A DNA stretch of 64,000 bases from assembly GCA_022510425.1 (NCBI GenBank), contig JAFLTO010000002.1, positions 186,001-250,000 of the forward strand. Reading direction: 5' to 3'. Made by a program: the position numbers and the translations under genes. This stretch comes from Muribaculaceae bacterium. GTDB lineage: Bacteria > Bacteroidota > Bacteroidia > Bacteroidales > Muribaculaceae. Positions 42,698-51,954 of this stretch are shown here, in pieces; position 1 is the stretch's first letter, and the number at the start of each line of letters is the position of its first letter. The notes under the pieces were generated by a model. That model was not told the DNA's origin and ran no database searches. It saw nothing but the letters and a program-made list of their open reading frames with translations.

Positions 42698-45600
42698 ATG
42701 AAAAAATCAATTTTTAGCTTGTTGGTTCTCCTTATGGCTACCTTGACAATGAGGGCCGAAGACATCCTTGTCGAAGGCACCGTTGTTTCGGCTGAAGATG
42801 GGGAACCCCTAATCGGAGCGACCATCTTGTCGCTCGAAACAAAGAAAGGAACCGCCACTGATATCGACGGTAATTTCCAGATTCAGGTTCCGGCTAACAG
42901 TAAAATCAAAGTATCTTATATCGGGTACAAGGATTTCGAAGGAGTAGTTTCCCCTCACATGGAAATAACTCTACATGAAAATTCCGAAGTGCTTGATGAG
43001 GTTGTGGTTGTCGGTTACTCTACTCAAAGAAAAGCTGACCTCACCGGTTCGGTATCTGTGGTTAATACCAAAGATTTTGAAACTGCATCTACCACCGACC
43101 CAATGCAGGCACTCCAAGGTAAAGTGCCGGGTATGACCATTACTCCAAACAACGGTGGTTCTCCTGTTTCTGCAGGAACAGTCAGAATCCGCGGTATTGG
43201 TTCTTTCAATGCCGACCAATCTCCTCTATTCGTAATAGACGGTGTGCCTACGACAACCAACCTCAACACTCTTAATATGAACGATATCGAGAGTATGCAG
43301 GTGTTGAAGGATGCCGCATCAGCCTCAATCTACGGTTCACGTGCTGCCAATGGTGTGATCATCATCACTACTAAGCAAGGTAAGAAAGGAGGCGACAGCA
43401 AAATTAAAGTTGACTTCTCAGCAAGCTGGACTGCTCAATTTTACACCAAATCCCAAAAAATGAGTCTTCTTGACACTCCGGGATATGCAACTGCTATGGC
43501 ACAGGCTGCCCTTAACGATGGTATGGATCCGGTGGCTTATGCTGCAAACTACGGATTGAACCTCAATGCTTCAGCCGGTATTCCTATCTCTGTCTACAAT
43601 CCTTTGACCGGACAATATGTGGGATATACTGTTAATGGTCTATATGACGGTTATATTAACTCACGCCGGACTATGCGTTGCAGCAATACTGACTGGCTCG
43701 ATGAAATCACTCGTACAGGTTTTCTTCAGAGCTACGACCTCTCCTTGTCAAGAGCAAGTGAAAACAGCCGTTCTCTCTTTTCAGTGGGATACAAGAAAAA
43801 TGCGGGTATTATCAAGGATACCGATTTCCAAAGTCTTGCAGTACGTATGAACAACGCATATGATATCTTCAAATGGCTTACAGTAGGTGAAAACGCTACG
43901 GTGACTTATTCAAACCAGGTGGACTGCGCGCCGATGGAAAATGCCCTCAAGATGTCTCCTACAGTTCCGGTATATGAAGAAGACGGTGTAACTTTTGGTG
44001 GTCCTGTAGGTGGCATGAGCGACCGTCAGAATCCTATGCGTGAAATAGCATTCAATAAAGACAACCGCCTCAAGATTTGGCGTATATTCGGTAACGGGTA
44101 TATCGATATCAAACCTTTCAAGGGTTTCACTTTCCGTTCAAACTTCGGTCTTGACTATGAAGCCGGTTTCATTCACAGCTACAATTATACATTCCATAGC
44201 GATATCGTAAACAACGACACAAATTCTACCACTCTTTCTCAATCAAACGATACTAAATGGACTTGGACAAATACCATCAACTATGATTTCAATATCAAAG
44301 AACAAAATGAATTCCATGTTCTCGCTGGTATAGAATTCTTCCGTCAGACCTATGTTGGCTTCTCCGGTGTAAACCAAGGTTTCGATATCGAAACTCCTGA
44401 ATACATGTGGCCCGATGCTTCAACCGGTCTTGAATATTCTACTGGTAACGAATCTAAATATTCTCTTCTCTCTTTCTTCGGCAAGATCGATTATAGCTGG
44501 AGAAACCTTATACTCGCTTCTTTCACTATCCGTCGTGACGGTTCTTCAAGATTCGGACGTAATTACAAATACGGTACTTTCCCCGCAGCAACTCTCGGTT
44601 ATCGTCTTAGCGAAAACATTGATAAACCTTGGCTCAACGATCTTAAGATCCGTGCATCTTGGGGTAAGACGGGTAACCAGGCCATTGCCAACAATGCTTA
44701 CCAGGCTCTTTACGTTGCAGACTATGGCAGTGACCGGGTCACTTCTACCGCTTATGATATTTTCTTGCAACAATCAGGCATCTTCCCTTCAGGTTATCGT
44801 GCCATTCAATCTGAAAACCCGAATTTGAAGTGGGAATCCACAATCCAATGGAACTTAGGTGTTGACTATGGTTTCCTAAATAACCGTCTCACAGGTTCTG
44901 TCGACGCTTATATCAAGGATGTGAAAGACATGCTTATCAACCCGGCTTATCTTGCTGCAATGGGTGAAGGCGGTGCAGCTTGGGCAAATGGTCCTTCTTT
45001 GAGAAACTGGGGTATGGAATTCCTCGTGGGTTGGAAAGATTATGTTGAATCTTGCGGTCTCTCCTATAGCATTCAATGGAACGGGGACTTCTTCCGCAAC
45101 CGTGTCACCTATCTTCCTTCTTCCACTACCGGCTCTTACGTACACACAACTTCTCAAAACTTGGTTGAGGCACGCAAACCTTATGGTTCAATAGTTGGAT
45201 ATGTTGTAGATGGTCTTTTCCAAAACAAAGAGGAAGTGCTCGCTTCCGGTCAAGACAATGCACGTGTGGGTGGTCTTAAATATGTCGACCTGAACGGTGA
45301 TGGAAGAATCAATGCGGATGACCAGACTTGGATATACAGTCCGGTGCCCGATTTCAGCATGGGTCTTAACGTTAATCTTTCATGGAACAACTTTGATTTC
45401 CAAATGTTCTGGCAAGGAGTATTCGGTCAGGATGTCTATAACAACCAGAAATTCCAGACCGACTTCTGGAGTATTACAGATGCCGGTTCAAACAAGGGTG
45501 ACCGTTTGCTTAATGCATGGACTCCTGCCAACACTTCTTCCTTAATACCGGCTCTTACCACCAATAATACTGCTGACGAAGGCAGGGCTTCAACCTACTA

Positions 45601-45826
45601 TGTAGAAAACGGTTCTTACTTCAAACTCCGTACTCTCCAGTTAGGTTATAATCTTCCGGAAAAGATTCTTGGTAAAACTGCAATCTCTAGTGTTAGATTC
45701 TATGTTTCCGGAAACAATATCTGCACTATTAAGAGCAAATCTCTTACTTGTTCTGATCCTGAAAACCCCAACTGGGCTTATCCTTTGTCAACATCAGTTT
45801 CCTTCGGTGTGCAGCTCGGTTTCTAA
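42698..45826 (+). CDS. SusC/RagA-family TonB-dependent transporter (plus-strand PUL)
   Basis: The 1042-residue transporter has a signal peptide ending MRAE, a carboxypeptidase-regulatory-like domain (about 22-105), the DEVVVVGY TonB-box region, a plug with GSRAANGVIIITT and a barrel ending VSFGVQLGF. It would import fructan oligosaccharides with the adjacent SusD. It is the first gene of a four-gene operon that mirrors the minus-strand PUL. The promoter region holds a 32-bp palindrome. Confidence 0.93.
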   Translation: MKKSIFSLLVLLMATLTMRAEDILVEGTVVSAEDGEPLIGATILSLETKKGTATDIDGNFQIQVPANSKIKVSYIGYKDFEGVVSPHMEITLHENSEVLDEVVVVGYSTQRKADLTGSVSVVNTKDFETASTTDPMQALQGKVPGMTITPNNGGSPVSAGTVRIRGIGSFNADQSPLFVIDGVPTTTNLNTLNMNDIESMQVLKDAASASIYGSRAANGVIIITTKQGKKGGDSKIKVDFSASWTAQFYTKSQKMSLLDTPGYATAMAQAALNDGMDPVAYAANYGLNLNASAGIPISVYNPLTGQYVGYTVNGLYDGYINSRRTMRCSNTDWLDEITRTGFLQSYDLSLSRASENSRSLFSVGYKKNAGIIKDTDFQSLAVRMNNAYDIFKWLTVGENATVTYSNQVDCAPMENALKMSPTVPVYEEDGVTFGGPVGGMSDRQNPMREIAFNKDNRLKIWRIFGNGYIDIKPFKGFTFRSNFGLDYEAGFIHSYNYTFHSDIVNNDTNSTTLSQSNDTKWTWTNTINYDFNIKEQNEFHVLAGIEFFRQTYVGFSGVNQGFDIETPEYMWPDASTGLEYSTGNESKYSLLSFFGKIDYSWRNLILASFTIRRDGSSRFGRNYKYGTFPAATLGYRLSENIDKPWLNDLKIRASWGKTGNQAIANNAYQALYVADYGSDRVTSTAYDIFLQQSGIFPSGYRAIQSENPNLKWESTIQWNLGVDYGFLNNRLTGSVDAYIKDVKDMLINPAYLAAMGEGGAAWANGPSLRNWGMEFLVGWKDYVESCGLSYSIQWNGDFFRNRVTYLPSSTTGSYVHTTSQNLVEARKPYGSIVGYVVDGLFQNKEEVLASGQDNARVGGLKYVDLNGDGRINADDQTWIYSPVPDFSMGLNVNLSWNNFDFQMFWQGVFGQDVYNNQKFQTDFWSITDAGSNKGDRLLNAWTPANTSSLIPALTTNNTADEGRASTYYVENGSYFKLRTLQLGYNLPEKILGKTAISSVRFYVSGNNICTIKSKSLTCSDPENPNWAYPLSTSVSFGVQLGF

Positions 45827-45859
45827 TTAATTCAGCTAACAATCTAAATACACAGAAAA

Positions 45860-47596
45860 ATGAAACTCAAGAATATACTTGGATTATCAATGATGGCGAT
45901 ACTCGCCACTTCATGCAATGATTTTATCGACATGACCCCAACTGGAGTAATCGACGGAGACTATGTTTACTCTCAACCAGAAGAAATGGTGACAGCGGCT
46001 TACGCAATGTTGGGTGACTGTTGGTATACATATCCTTTCAACCTCATGCCTTACGGTGATTTCTCTTCCGACGACTGCTATAAAGGTGGTTCCGGCACTA
46101 CCGACACAGGTTATCATCCAATGGAAATCTGGAGCACTTTGACATCCACACCGGGAGAACTCGATGAACTCTGGTATCGTCTGTTTTGTGCGATTTCCCG
46201 TTGCAACCGTGCATTGGTATCCCTCGACCAATATGGTGAAAGCGTCCTCGGTGCTGAAACTGCTGAAAGAAGAAAAGCTGAGGTACATTTCCTCAGAGGC
46301 CACTTCTATTATAAACTTCTCACTATGTTCCGTAAAATTCCATGGGTAGATGAAGAAATTTTCGCTAATCAGCTCGAAGAGTCTACAAGAAATGATGAGT
46401 TTACCTATGAAGAACTTTTCAACAAAGTGATAAATGAATTCCTGATTGCCTACAATGGTCTACAAAACACAAGTGTTGACGGTGGAGGAAGAACCAACAA
46501 GATCGCGGCTGCCGCTTACCTTGCAAAATGTTACCTCACTCTCGCTTGGGGCGACGGTTATGAAGCTACCAACGGTGTGAACCATATTAACCAGGCTTAC
46601 ATGCAGAAGGTGATCGAATACACCTCCGATGTCATGAACTCACAATATGGTTATCTTGAAGATTTCGGAGACATTTTCCTTCCCGAATACAAGAATTCAA
46701 AGGAGTCAATATTTGCTGTGCAGACTTCTGACAGAAGCGAAGACAACACTCAGTTCGGTCGTGCTAACTGGAGCAATATGCTCAATGGTTGTTGGGGTAT
46801 GTGGAGCTGCGGTTGGGATTTCCATAAGCCATCCCAGAATCTTGTAAATGCTTTCAAGACAGAAGGCGGCCTCCCGATGTTTGACCATTATAACGACAAT
46901 ATCTCTTATCCGGTGAAAGGTGTGGCTTCAGCACAGAAATATGATCCTCGTCTATTCCACACTGTCGGTATGCCTTCCTGGCCTTACAAGTATGAAGAGG
47001 AATTTACTATGACAAAAGATAATTCCCGCACTCCCAATACTTATGGATACTATACTTCTCTAAAGGATGTTCCACAACGTTCTCATGGTGAAACATATGA
47101 TGGAAGTTGGCAGGCTTTTGCAATGAATGATTATGTGATCCGCTACACTGATGTGATGCTTATGCGTGCAGAGGCTCTCGTGGAAACAGGAGCTCTTTCT
47201 GAAGCTCTCAATATCATTAACGATATCAGAAAACGTGCACAAAATTCTATCGACAAGCATATCCCTTACGCAAAGGATTATTGTGAAATAGCTCAATATC
47301 CTATTGGGTATTTCGCAAGCAAGGAAATTGGCAGACAATGTGTTCAATGGGAACGTCGTCTTGAAATGGCTATGGAAAACGACCGTTTCTTCTCTCTCCG
47401 CAGATGGGGTATTGCTTCTCAAACTCTCAACGGTTATTTCGAAAAGGAACAGACTGTTTCTTATGAAGGTCAAAGTTATGCTGAGTATCTTAGAGACGCT
47501 CACTTCACAGCCGGAAAGAACGAGTTCTATCCTGTGCCTTACAACCAGCTTTATTATGTGCCGGGTCTTTACTCCCAAAACGAAGGTTACAATTAA
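45860..47596 (+). CDS. SusD/RagB-family nutrient-binding lipoprotein (plus-strand PUL)
   Basis: The 578-residue SusD homologue has the lipobox ATSC (lipidated Cys19) and FIDMTPTGV at the mature N-terminus. The helical body (RRKAEVHFLRGHFYYKLL) and C-terminal signature (WERRLEMAMENDRFFSLRRWG) are intact. It starts 33 bases after susC. Partner of the preceding transporter and lid over its pore. Confidence 0.93.
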   Translation: MKLKNILGLSMMAILATSCNDFIDMTPTGVIDGDYVYSQPEEMVTAAYAMLGDCWYTYPFNLMPYGDFSSDDCYKGGSGTTDTGYHPMEIWSTLTSTPGELDELWYRLFCAISRCNRALVSLDQYGESVLGAETAERRKAEVHFLRGHFYYKLLTMFRKIPWVDEEIFANQLEESTRNDEFTYEELFNKVINEFLIAYNGLQNTSVDGGGRTNKIAAAAYLAKCYLTLAWGDGYEATNGVNHINQAYMQKVIEYTSDVMNSQYGYLEDFGDIFLPEYKNSKESIFAVQTSDRSEDNTQFGRANWSNMLNGCWGMWSCGWDFHKPSQNLVNAFKTEGGLPMFDHYNDNISYPVKGVASAQKYDPRLFHTVGMPSWPYKYEEEFTMTKDNSRTPNTYGYYTSLKDVPQRSHGETYDGSWQAFAMNDYVIRYTDVMLMRAEALVETGALSEALNIINDIRKRAQNSIDKHIPYAKDYCEIAQYPIGYFASKEIGRQCVQWERRLEMAMENDRFFSLRRWGIASQTLNGYFEKEQTVSYEGQSYAEYLRDAHFTAGKNEFYPVPYNQLYYVPGLYSQNEGYN

Positions 47597-47620
47597 TTAC
47601 AAGCATAATACCATAGTAAT

Positions 47621-49123
47621 ATGAAAACTTCAAAATATATACTTTATCCGTTGGCAGCTTTGCTTTTCACAGCATGCCAGGACAAAAATATAGAGGTGGT
47701 AGATCCTATTCTATCTCCCGTAGAGGCTACAAGTATCAACGGCCAATTAATTGGAGACGATTATGTGTGGACTTGGCCGCAACTCGGCGAAAAGAGCATG
47801 CAGGTTCAAGTGAAAAACGATAACATCTTGATTTCCACTGAAGTCGTGAAGGGTACAAGTTACACTCATTCTCAGATTGAAACCAATATTCCATACACCT
47901 ATATCTTCAAAGTGACCGATGGACAAAATTATTCAAAGGGTGTGGTGCTTTACTATACTCGACCGGGAGCATCCAGAATTTCCGGTGTGACTATGGCACA
48001 GGTTGACAATCCTGATGGCTCATACGACGCTGTTGTTTCTTGGAATCCGGCTTCAGACGCAGACAACATCCTGCTCACCGCAACATCAGGGGATCGAAAG
48101 GTTACGGAAACTTTGGCTGCAACAACAGCTGAATACAGAATTTCAAATGTGAAAGACGGCGAAGAATGGAATGTTACGTTGACTGCTAAAAATGCCAATG
48201 GCGCTTCATTGCCATCTACATCATCCCTCTTGATTGGAAAGACAGCTATAGGTTTCCTCAGTGTTTATCCAACTCCTGAAGAACTCATTGCTAACGGTGA
48301 TGATGACGAGGCTTGTGCCTGGTTATGGCTTCAGTCTGAATATCCTTCATCAAAATATATCTATTTCGGTGATATCAATTCAGCAGAAGATCTTGATCCT
48401 TACAGAGTATTGTTCTGGTTAAGAGACCTTGAGGATGTGGGTGAAGATGTAGTATTTACTATGCCTGAAGTTGTGGAAGCTGCCACTCCGTCAATCAAAG
48501 AATGGTACACCAACGGTGGTAGTCTCTTGCTTTGGAGCCATGCAACTGTTTACGTGGGTGCGATTGGCCGCTTGGATATGGAATTACTGAAAAACAACGA
48601 CAGAAGCATAGGTGCCGGTATAGGTGGCTGGAATGGAGACACTTGGGCTATGGCAGTGGAACTTCATCCCGGTAGTAACTTTAAAAAGGATGCTTCTTCT
48701 CATCCTATTTTCCGCGGTCTCGATTATGAAACCACCGACCGTACAAAACTCATCAAGTTCAAAGGCCCGGGGTGGACTGAAGACCACAACTGTCTCTTCT
48801 TTAATCTTCCTTCCGTGCTCACGGGAATCGGGAATCAAGAGGAAGCATGCTACAATGAAATCGTGAACACCTATGGTATAATTCCTTTGGGTACTTGGGA
48901 TTCACAGATTGATTGGGTATCACAGCTTAATGTTTGGGAAGCACAACAAGGCAACACTGAGTTCAAGGGGACTATACTTTGCATAGGCAACGGGGGGTGT
49001 GAGTTCTCAATGAAGAATGAGGACGGCTCTAAGGATATCTCCGCTTATCCAAAGAATAACATCTATCAGTCTAATGTTCTCACTTTGGCCAAGAATTCTC
49101 TCGAATATCTAAAAACCAGGTAA
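47621..49123 (+). CDS. DUF4960 surface glycan-binding lipoprotein (plus-strand PUL)
   Basis: The 500-residue lipoprotein has lipobox FTAC (Cys19), fibronectin-like domains (about 30-110 and 115-205) and a C-terminal DUF4960 domain (about 208-500) with several Trp and the GPGWTEDHN motif that matches GPGLREDHN in the minus-strand counterpart. It is the SusE-position glycan-binding protein and points to a fructan such as levan as the substrate. It starts 24 bases after susD; a strong hairpin follows before the GH32 gene. Confidence 0.82.
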   Translation: MKTSKYILYPLAALLFTACQDKNIEVVDPILSPVEATSINGQLIGDDYVWTWPQLGEKSMQVQVKNDNILISTEVVKGTSYTHSQIETNIPYTYIFKVTDGQNYSKGVVLYYTRPGASRISGVTMAQVDNPDGSYDAVVSWNPASDADNILLTATSGDRKVTETLAATTAEYRISNVKDGEEWNVTLTAKNANGASLPSTSSLLIGKTAIGFLSVYPTPEELIANGDDDEACAWLWLQSEYPSSKYIYFGDINSAEDLDPYRVLFWLRDLEDVGEDVVFTMPEVVEAATPSIKEWYTNGGSLLLWSHATVYVGAIGRLDMELLKNNDRSIGAGIGGWNGDTWAMAVELHPGSNFKKDASSHPIFRGLDYETTDRTKLIKFKGPGWTEDHNCLFFNLPSVLTGIGNQEEACYNEIVNTYGIIPLGTWDSQIDWVSQLNVWEAQQGNTEFKGTILCIGNGGCEFSMKNEDGSKDISAYPKNNIYQSNVLTLAKNSLEYLKTR

Positions 49124-49138
49124 AATAATCTTTTTTCT

Positions 49139-49168
49139 CTTCCGTCGGGATGTGAATTTCGACGGAAG
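49139..49168 (+). other. Intercistronic RNA hairpin after the DUF4960 gene
   Basis: CTTCCGTCG (49139-49147) and CGACGGAAG (49160-49168) form a perfect 9-bp stem in the gap before the GH32 gene. No T-run follows. It is in the same relative position as the hairpin at 34436-34466. Confidence 0.7.
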
Positions 49169-49192
49169 CCCAAAATTAAAATTTTTGATGCT

Positions 49193-50710
49193 ATGAAATT
49201 TAATAAATCTATTTTGTTTGCAGGGGCTCTCCTTCTCGCAGCCTCCTGTAGTGATGACAAGTTCTCTGATGTGATTCCATTGCCAGACAATACTGAGGAA
49301 TCTGATAATGGCGAGGACAATTCTCCGGTGATAGGCGCTCGCGACGAACAGTATCGTCCTCAGATACATTTTACACCTGCCGCAAACTGGATGAATGATC
49401 CTAACGGAATGGTGTATGCTGACGGTGTCTGGCATCTCTATTATCAATACAATCCTCGAGGAAACGATTGGGGCAATATGAGCTGGGGACACGCAGTTTC
49501 TACCGACCTTATTCATTGGCAGGAGAAAGCCGTGGCTATGACACCGAATCAATATGGCGATATCTTCTCGGGAAGTGCGATTTATGATAAAGACAATGTG
49601 GCAGGATTCGGTAATGGCGCCATATTGGCTTTCTACACTGCAAGTGGAGAACATCAGCAGCAATGTCTTGCCTACAGTCTTGACGGAGGTGTGACTTACA
49701 CCCAATATGAGGGTAATCCTATTATACCCAACACTGATATGCCCGACTTCCGTGATCCGAAGGTATTCTATCACGCTGAATCCGGTAAATATATAATGGC
49801 TCTTGCAAAGGGATGGGATTGTTCTATCGATTTCTGGGCCTCTTCCAATCTGAAAAATTGGACCAAACTTTCTGAATTCCGCACCCAAAATGGTAGAATG
49901 AATAAAGGCCAATGGGAATGTCCCGATTTAATCAAAGTGCCTTATAACGGAGGTGAAAAATGGGTCTTGATTGTTAGCCTTAATCCTGGTGGCCCCACGG
50001 GTGGATCTGGTACTTCTTATTTCGTTGGTGATTTTGACGGAACAAATTTCGTAGCCGATGATCTCGAATATCCTCTTTGGCTTGATTCAGGTTCTGATAA
50101 TTATGCAGGTGTCACTTGGAGTAACACTCCCGATGGCAGAAATATCTATATCGGTTGGATGAACAACTGGAATTACGCCGGTAATGTACCATGCAACCCA
50201 TGGCGTTCCGCTATGACATTACCTCGCAAACTTGAACTCGTTGATATGAACGGCTCACCGGTTCTATCTTCTTCAGTTGTAAAGGAAATTGACGGAATAG
50301 CCGGTGATTGGACCCAAGCTGTCAATGGAATATGTGAAGGTGGAGATGCCTATGAGATGGTAGTTAATCTTCAACCTTCTGAAAAATCCACTTTTACAGT
50401 AGGCAATGGCAAAGGTGAATTTATAACAGTCAATGTAAATCCCGGAGCTCAAAATATCGTGATAAGCAGGAATTCATCATCGGGTGCCACTTCCTTCAAC
50501 GGTTCCTTCTCATTACCCGGTATTTCAGCCCCCTATGATATAAATGAAGAAAAACTGGAATTACATTTTTATGTGGATAACTCTTCTGTGGAATTGTTGA
50601 GTGCAGATGGTAAAACAGCTATTACTTGTCTGGTATTCCCGACTGAAGTCTACGATAGAATTTCCGGTGTTGATGAAATTTCATATCGCCGCCTTTCCTC
50701 TATTTGGTAA
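49193..50710 (+). CDS. GH32 fructan hydrolase lipoprotein
   Basis: The 505-residue lipoprotein (lipobox AASC, Cys19) has an acidic linker (21-45), a GH32 propeller with all catalytic motifs, and a C-terminal beta-sandwich. The nucleophile Asp69 is in WMNDPNG, the stabiliser Asp188 in FRDPK and the acid/base Glu242 in WECPD. The single-domain layout fits an exo-levanase, exo-inulinase or sucrase-type fructosidase; specificity cannot be decided from sequence. A lipoprotein Asp/Glu-rich linker suggests surface or periplasmic location. It ends the plus-strand PUL. Confidence 0.92.
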   Translation: MKFNKSILFAGALLLAASCSDDKFSDVIPLPDNTEESDNGEDNSPVIGARDEQYRPQIHFTPAANWMNDPNGMVYADGVWHLYYQYNPRGNDWGNMSWGHAVSTDLIHWQEKAVAMTPNQYGDIFSGSAIYDKDNVAGFGNGAILAFYTASGEHQQQCLAYSLDGGVTYTQYEGNPIIPNTDMPDFRDPKVFYHAESGKYIMALAKGWDCSIDFWASSNLKNWTKLSEFRTQNGRMNKGQWECPDLIKVPYNGGEKWVLIVSLNPGGPTGGSGTSYFVGDFDGTNFVADDLEYPLWLDSGSDNYAGVTWSNTPDGRNIYIGWMNNWNYAGNVPCNPWRSAMTLPRKLELVDMNGSPVLSSSVVKEIDGIAGDWTQAVNGICEGGDAYEMVVNLQPSEKSTFTVGNGKGEFITVNVNPGAQNIVISRNSSSGATSFNGSFSLPGISAPYDINEEKLELHFYVDNSSVELLSADGKTAITCLVFPTEVYDRISGVDEISYRRLSSIW

Positions 50711-50755
50711 ACTTATACACATTTCTCACTTCAGTGATAATTATTTATGTGATAA

Positions 50756-50790
50756 AAGGCTCCCAAAGATTCAATTCTTAAGGGAGCCTT
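50756..50790 (+). terminator. Terminator of the plus-strand PUL
   Basis: AAGGCTCCC (50756-50764) pairs with GGGAGCCTT (50782-50790), with some further pairing inside the loop. It lies 45 bases after the GH32 stop; the T-run after it is weak. The remaining bases to the nuo promoter show nothing else. Confidence 0.7.
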
Positions 50791-50890
50791 CTTAAAGGTT
50801 TCCAAGTTTTACCGGAGCCTTAAACTCCTAATTCTACCGGGCAACACCAATAAAAATTTCAACTTAATTTTATCTTTTGAAAAAAAAAGT

Positions 50891-50898
50891 TAACTTTG
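50891..50898 (+). promoter_or_regulatory. -7 box of the nuo-atp operon
   Basis: TAACTTTG is an exact TAnnTTTG match, giving a leader of about 65 bases that holds overlapping inverted repeats (50911-50930). No other match of this strength is seen between the genes down to 64000. Confidence 0.65.
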
Positions 50899-50970
50899 CA
50901 AGGTATTGTTGCCTACAAGTAGGCTCCTACCATGAAACTATAAGACTAACTAACTAACATTTAGATTTTT

Positions 50971-51342
50971 ATGAATCTATTGCTGGAGATTGGCAATGGT
51001 CCGCTTTCAATTACAGCCATCCTTACCGGTTTAGGATTGGTGTTTGCGGCGCTTTTAATCGCGAGACTTATTTCTCCTCGCTCTTTCTCTGTTTGGAAAG
51101 CCGAACCTTATGAATGCGGTGTGCCAACGCGTGGCGAATCTATGATCCAATTCAAAGCCGGATACTACATCTTCGCCATTCTTTTCCTTATTTTCGATGT
51201 TGAAACTGTATTCCTATATCCCTGGTCGGTCGTGATGAAAGGACTTGGACCACAAGGTCTACTTTGTATCGGCATATTTATGTTTATACTTATTTTAGGC
51301 CTGGCTTATGCCTGGAGGAAAGGAGCGTTGAAATGGACGTGA
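50971..51342 (+). CDS. nuoA: NADH-quinone oxidoreductase subunit A
   Basis: NuoA is a small membrane subunit of complex I near the quinone site. The 123-residue protein has three helices and the conserved EPYECG loop (about 45-50), in which the quinone-site Cys lies, and IFDVE (about 74-78) in the second helix. It is first in the operon. Its last 10 bases overlap nuoB. Confidence 0.93.
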   Translation: MNLLLEIGNGPLSITAILTGLGLVFAALLIARLISPRSFSVWKAEPYECGVPTRGESMIQFKAGYYIFAILFLIFDVETVFLYPWSVVMKGLGPQGLLCIGIFMFILILGLAYAWRKGALKWT

Positions 51343-51944
51343 AAATTAAAAGCATGAAGCATGAAGACTTCAAAGACAATGAATATATCGATAAGCTTGT
51401 CGAGGAGTTGAATGCTACAGGAGCCAGCGTTATGGTGGGTAAATTTGACCAGTTAATCAACTGGGGTCTGTCTAACTCTCTTTGGCCACTTTGTTTCGGT
51501 ACAAGTTGCTGCGCAATAGAATTTATGAGCCTGGGTGCCGCTCGCTACGATATGGCACGTTTCGGTTTCGAGGTTGCTCGTAATTCCCCTCGACAGGCCG
51601 ACTATATTATGGTGCAAGGCACTATCGTACATAAAATGGCTCCGGTGCTTCGACGTCTTTATGAACAGCTTGCCGAACCCAAATATGTCATCGCTTGTGG
51701 CGGTTGTGCTGTCTCAGGAGGTCCTTTCAAAAATTCTTATTGCGTCGTTACAGGAGTTGACCAGATCTTACCTGTCGACGTTTTCATTCCAGGATGCCCG
51801 CCTCGTCCCGAAGCTATGTTCTACGGTCTTATGCAGTTACAAAGAAAAATTAAAGTCCAGAAATTCTTCGGAGGAGTTAACCGTAAAGAAAAAATACAAG
51901 AATTCTTCAAAGAACATCCTGAAAACGAAGGCCGTATGGGTTAA
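51333..51944 (+). CDS. nuoB: NADH-quinone oxidoreductase subunit B
   Basis: NuoB holds the terminal 4Fe-4S cluster N2 that passes electrons to quinone. From the ATG at 51333 it has 203 residues, with cluster ligands in CFGTSCC (Cys59, Cys60), CGGC (Cys125) and CPPRPE (Cys155). The in-frame ATG at 51264 would add 23 unrelated residues from within nuoA and is rejected. It overlaps nuoA and is followed 10 bases later by nuoCD. Confidence 0.93.
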   Translation: MDVKIKSMKHEDFKDNEYIDKLVEELNATGASVMVGKFDQLINWGLSNSLWPLCFGTSCCAIEFMSLGAARYDMARFGFEVARNSPRQADYIMVQGTIVHKMAPVLRRLYEQLAEPKYVIACGGCAVSGGPFKNSYCVVTGVDQILPVDVFIPGCPPRPEAMFYGLMQLQRKIKVQKFFGGVNRKEKIQEFFKEHPENEGRMG

Positions 51945-51954
51945 ACATTAAACC

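Noticed and set aside
49109-49912. Open frame of 267 codons antisense to the GH32 gene
   Set aside because: It covers the GH32 catalytic region in reverse and shows no recognisable protein features.
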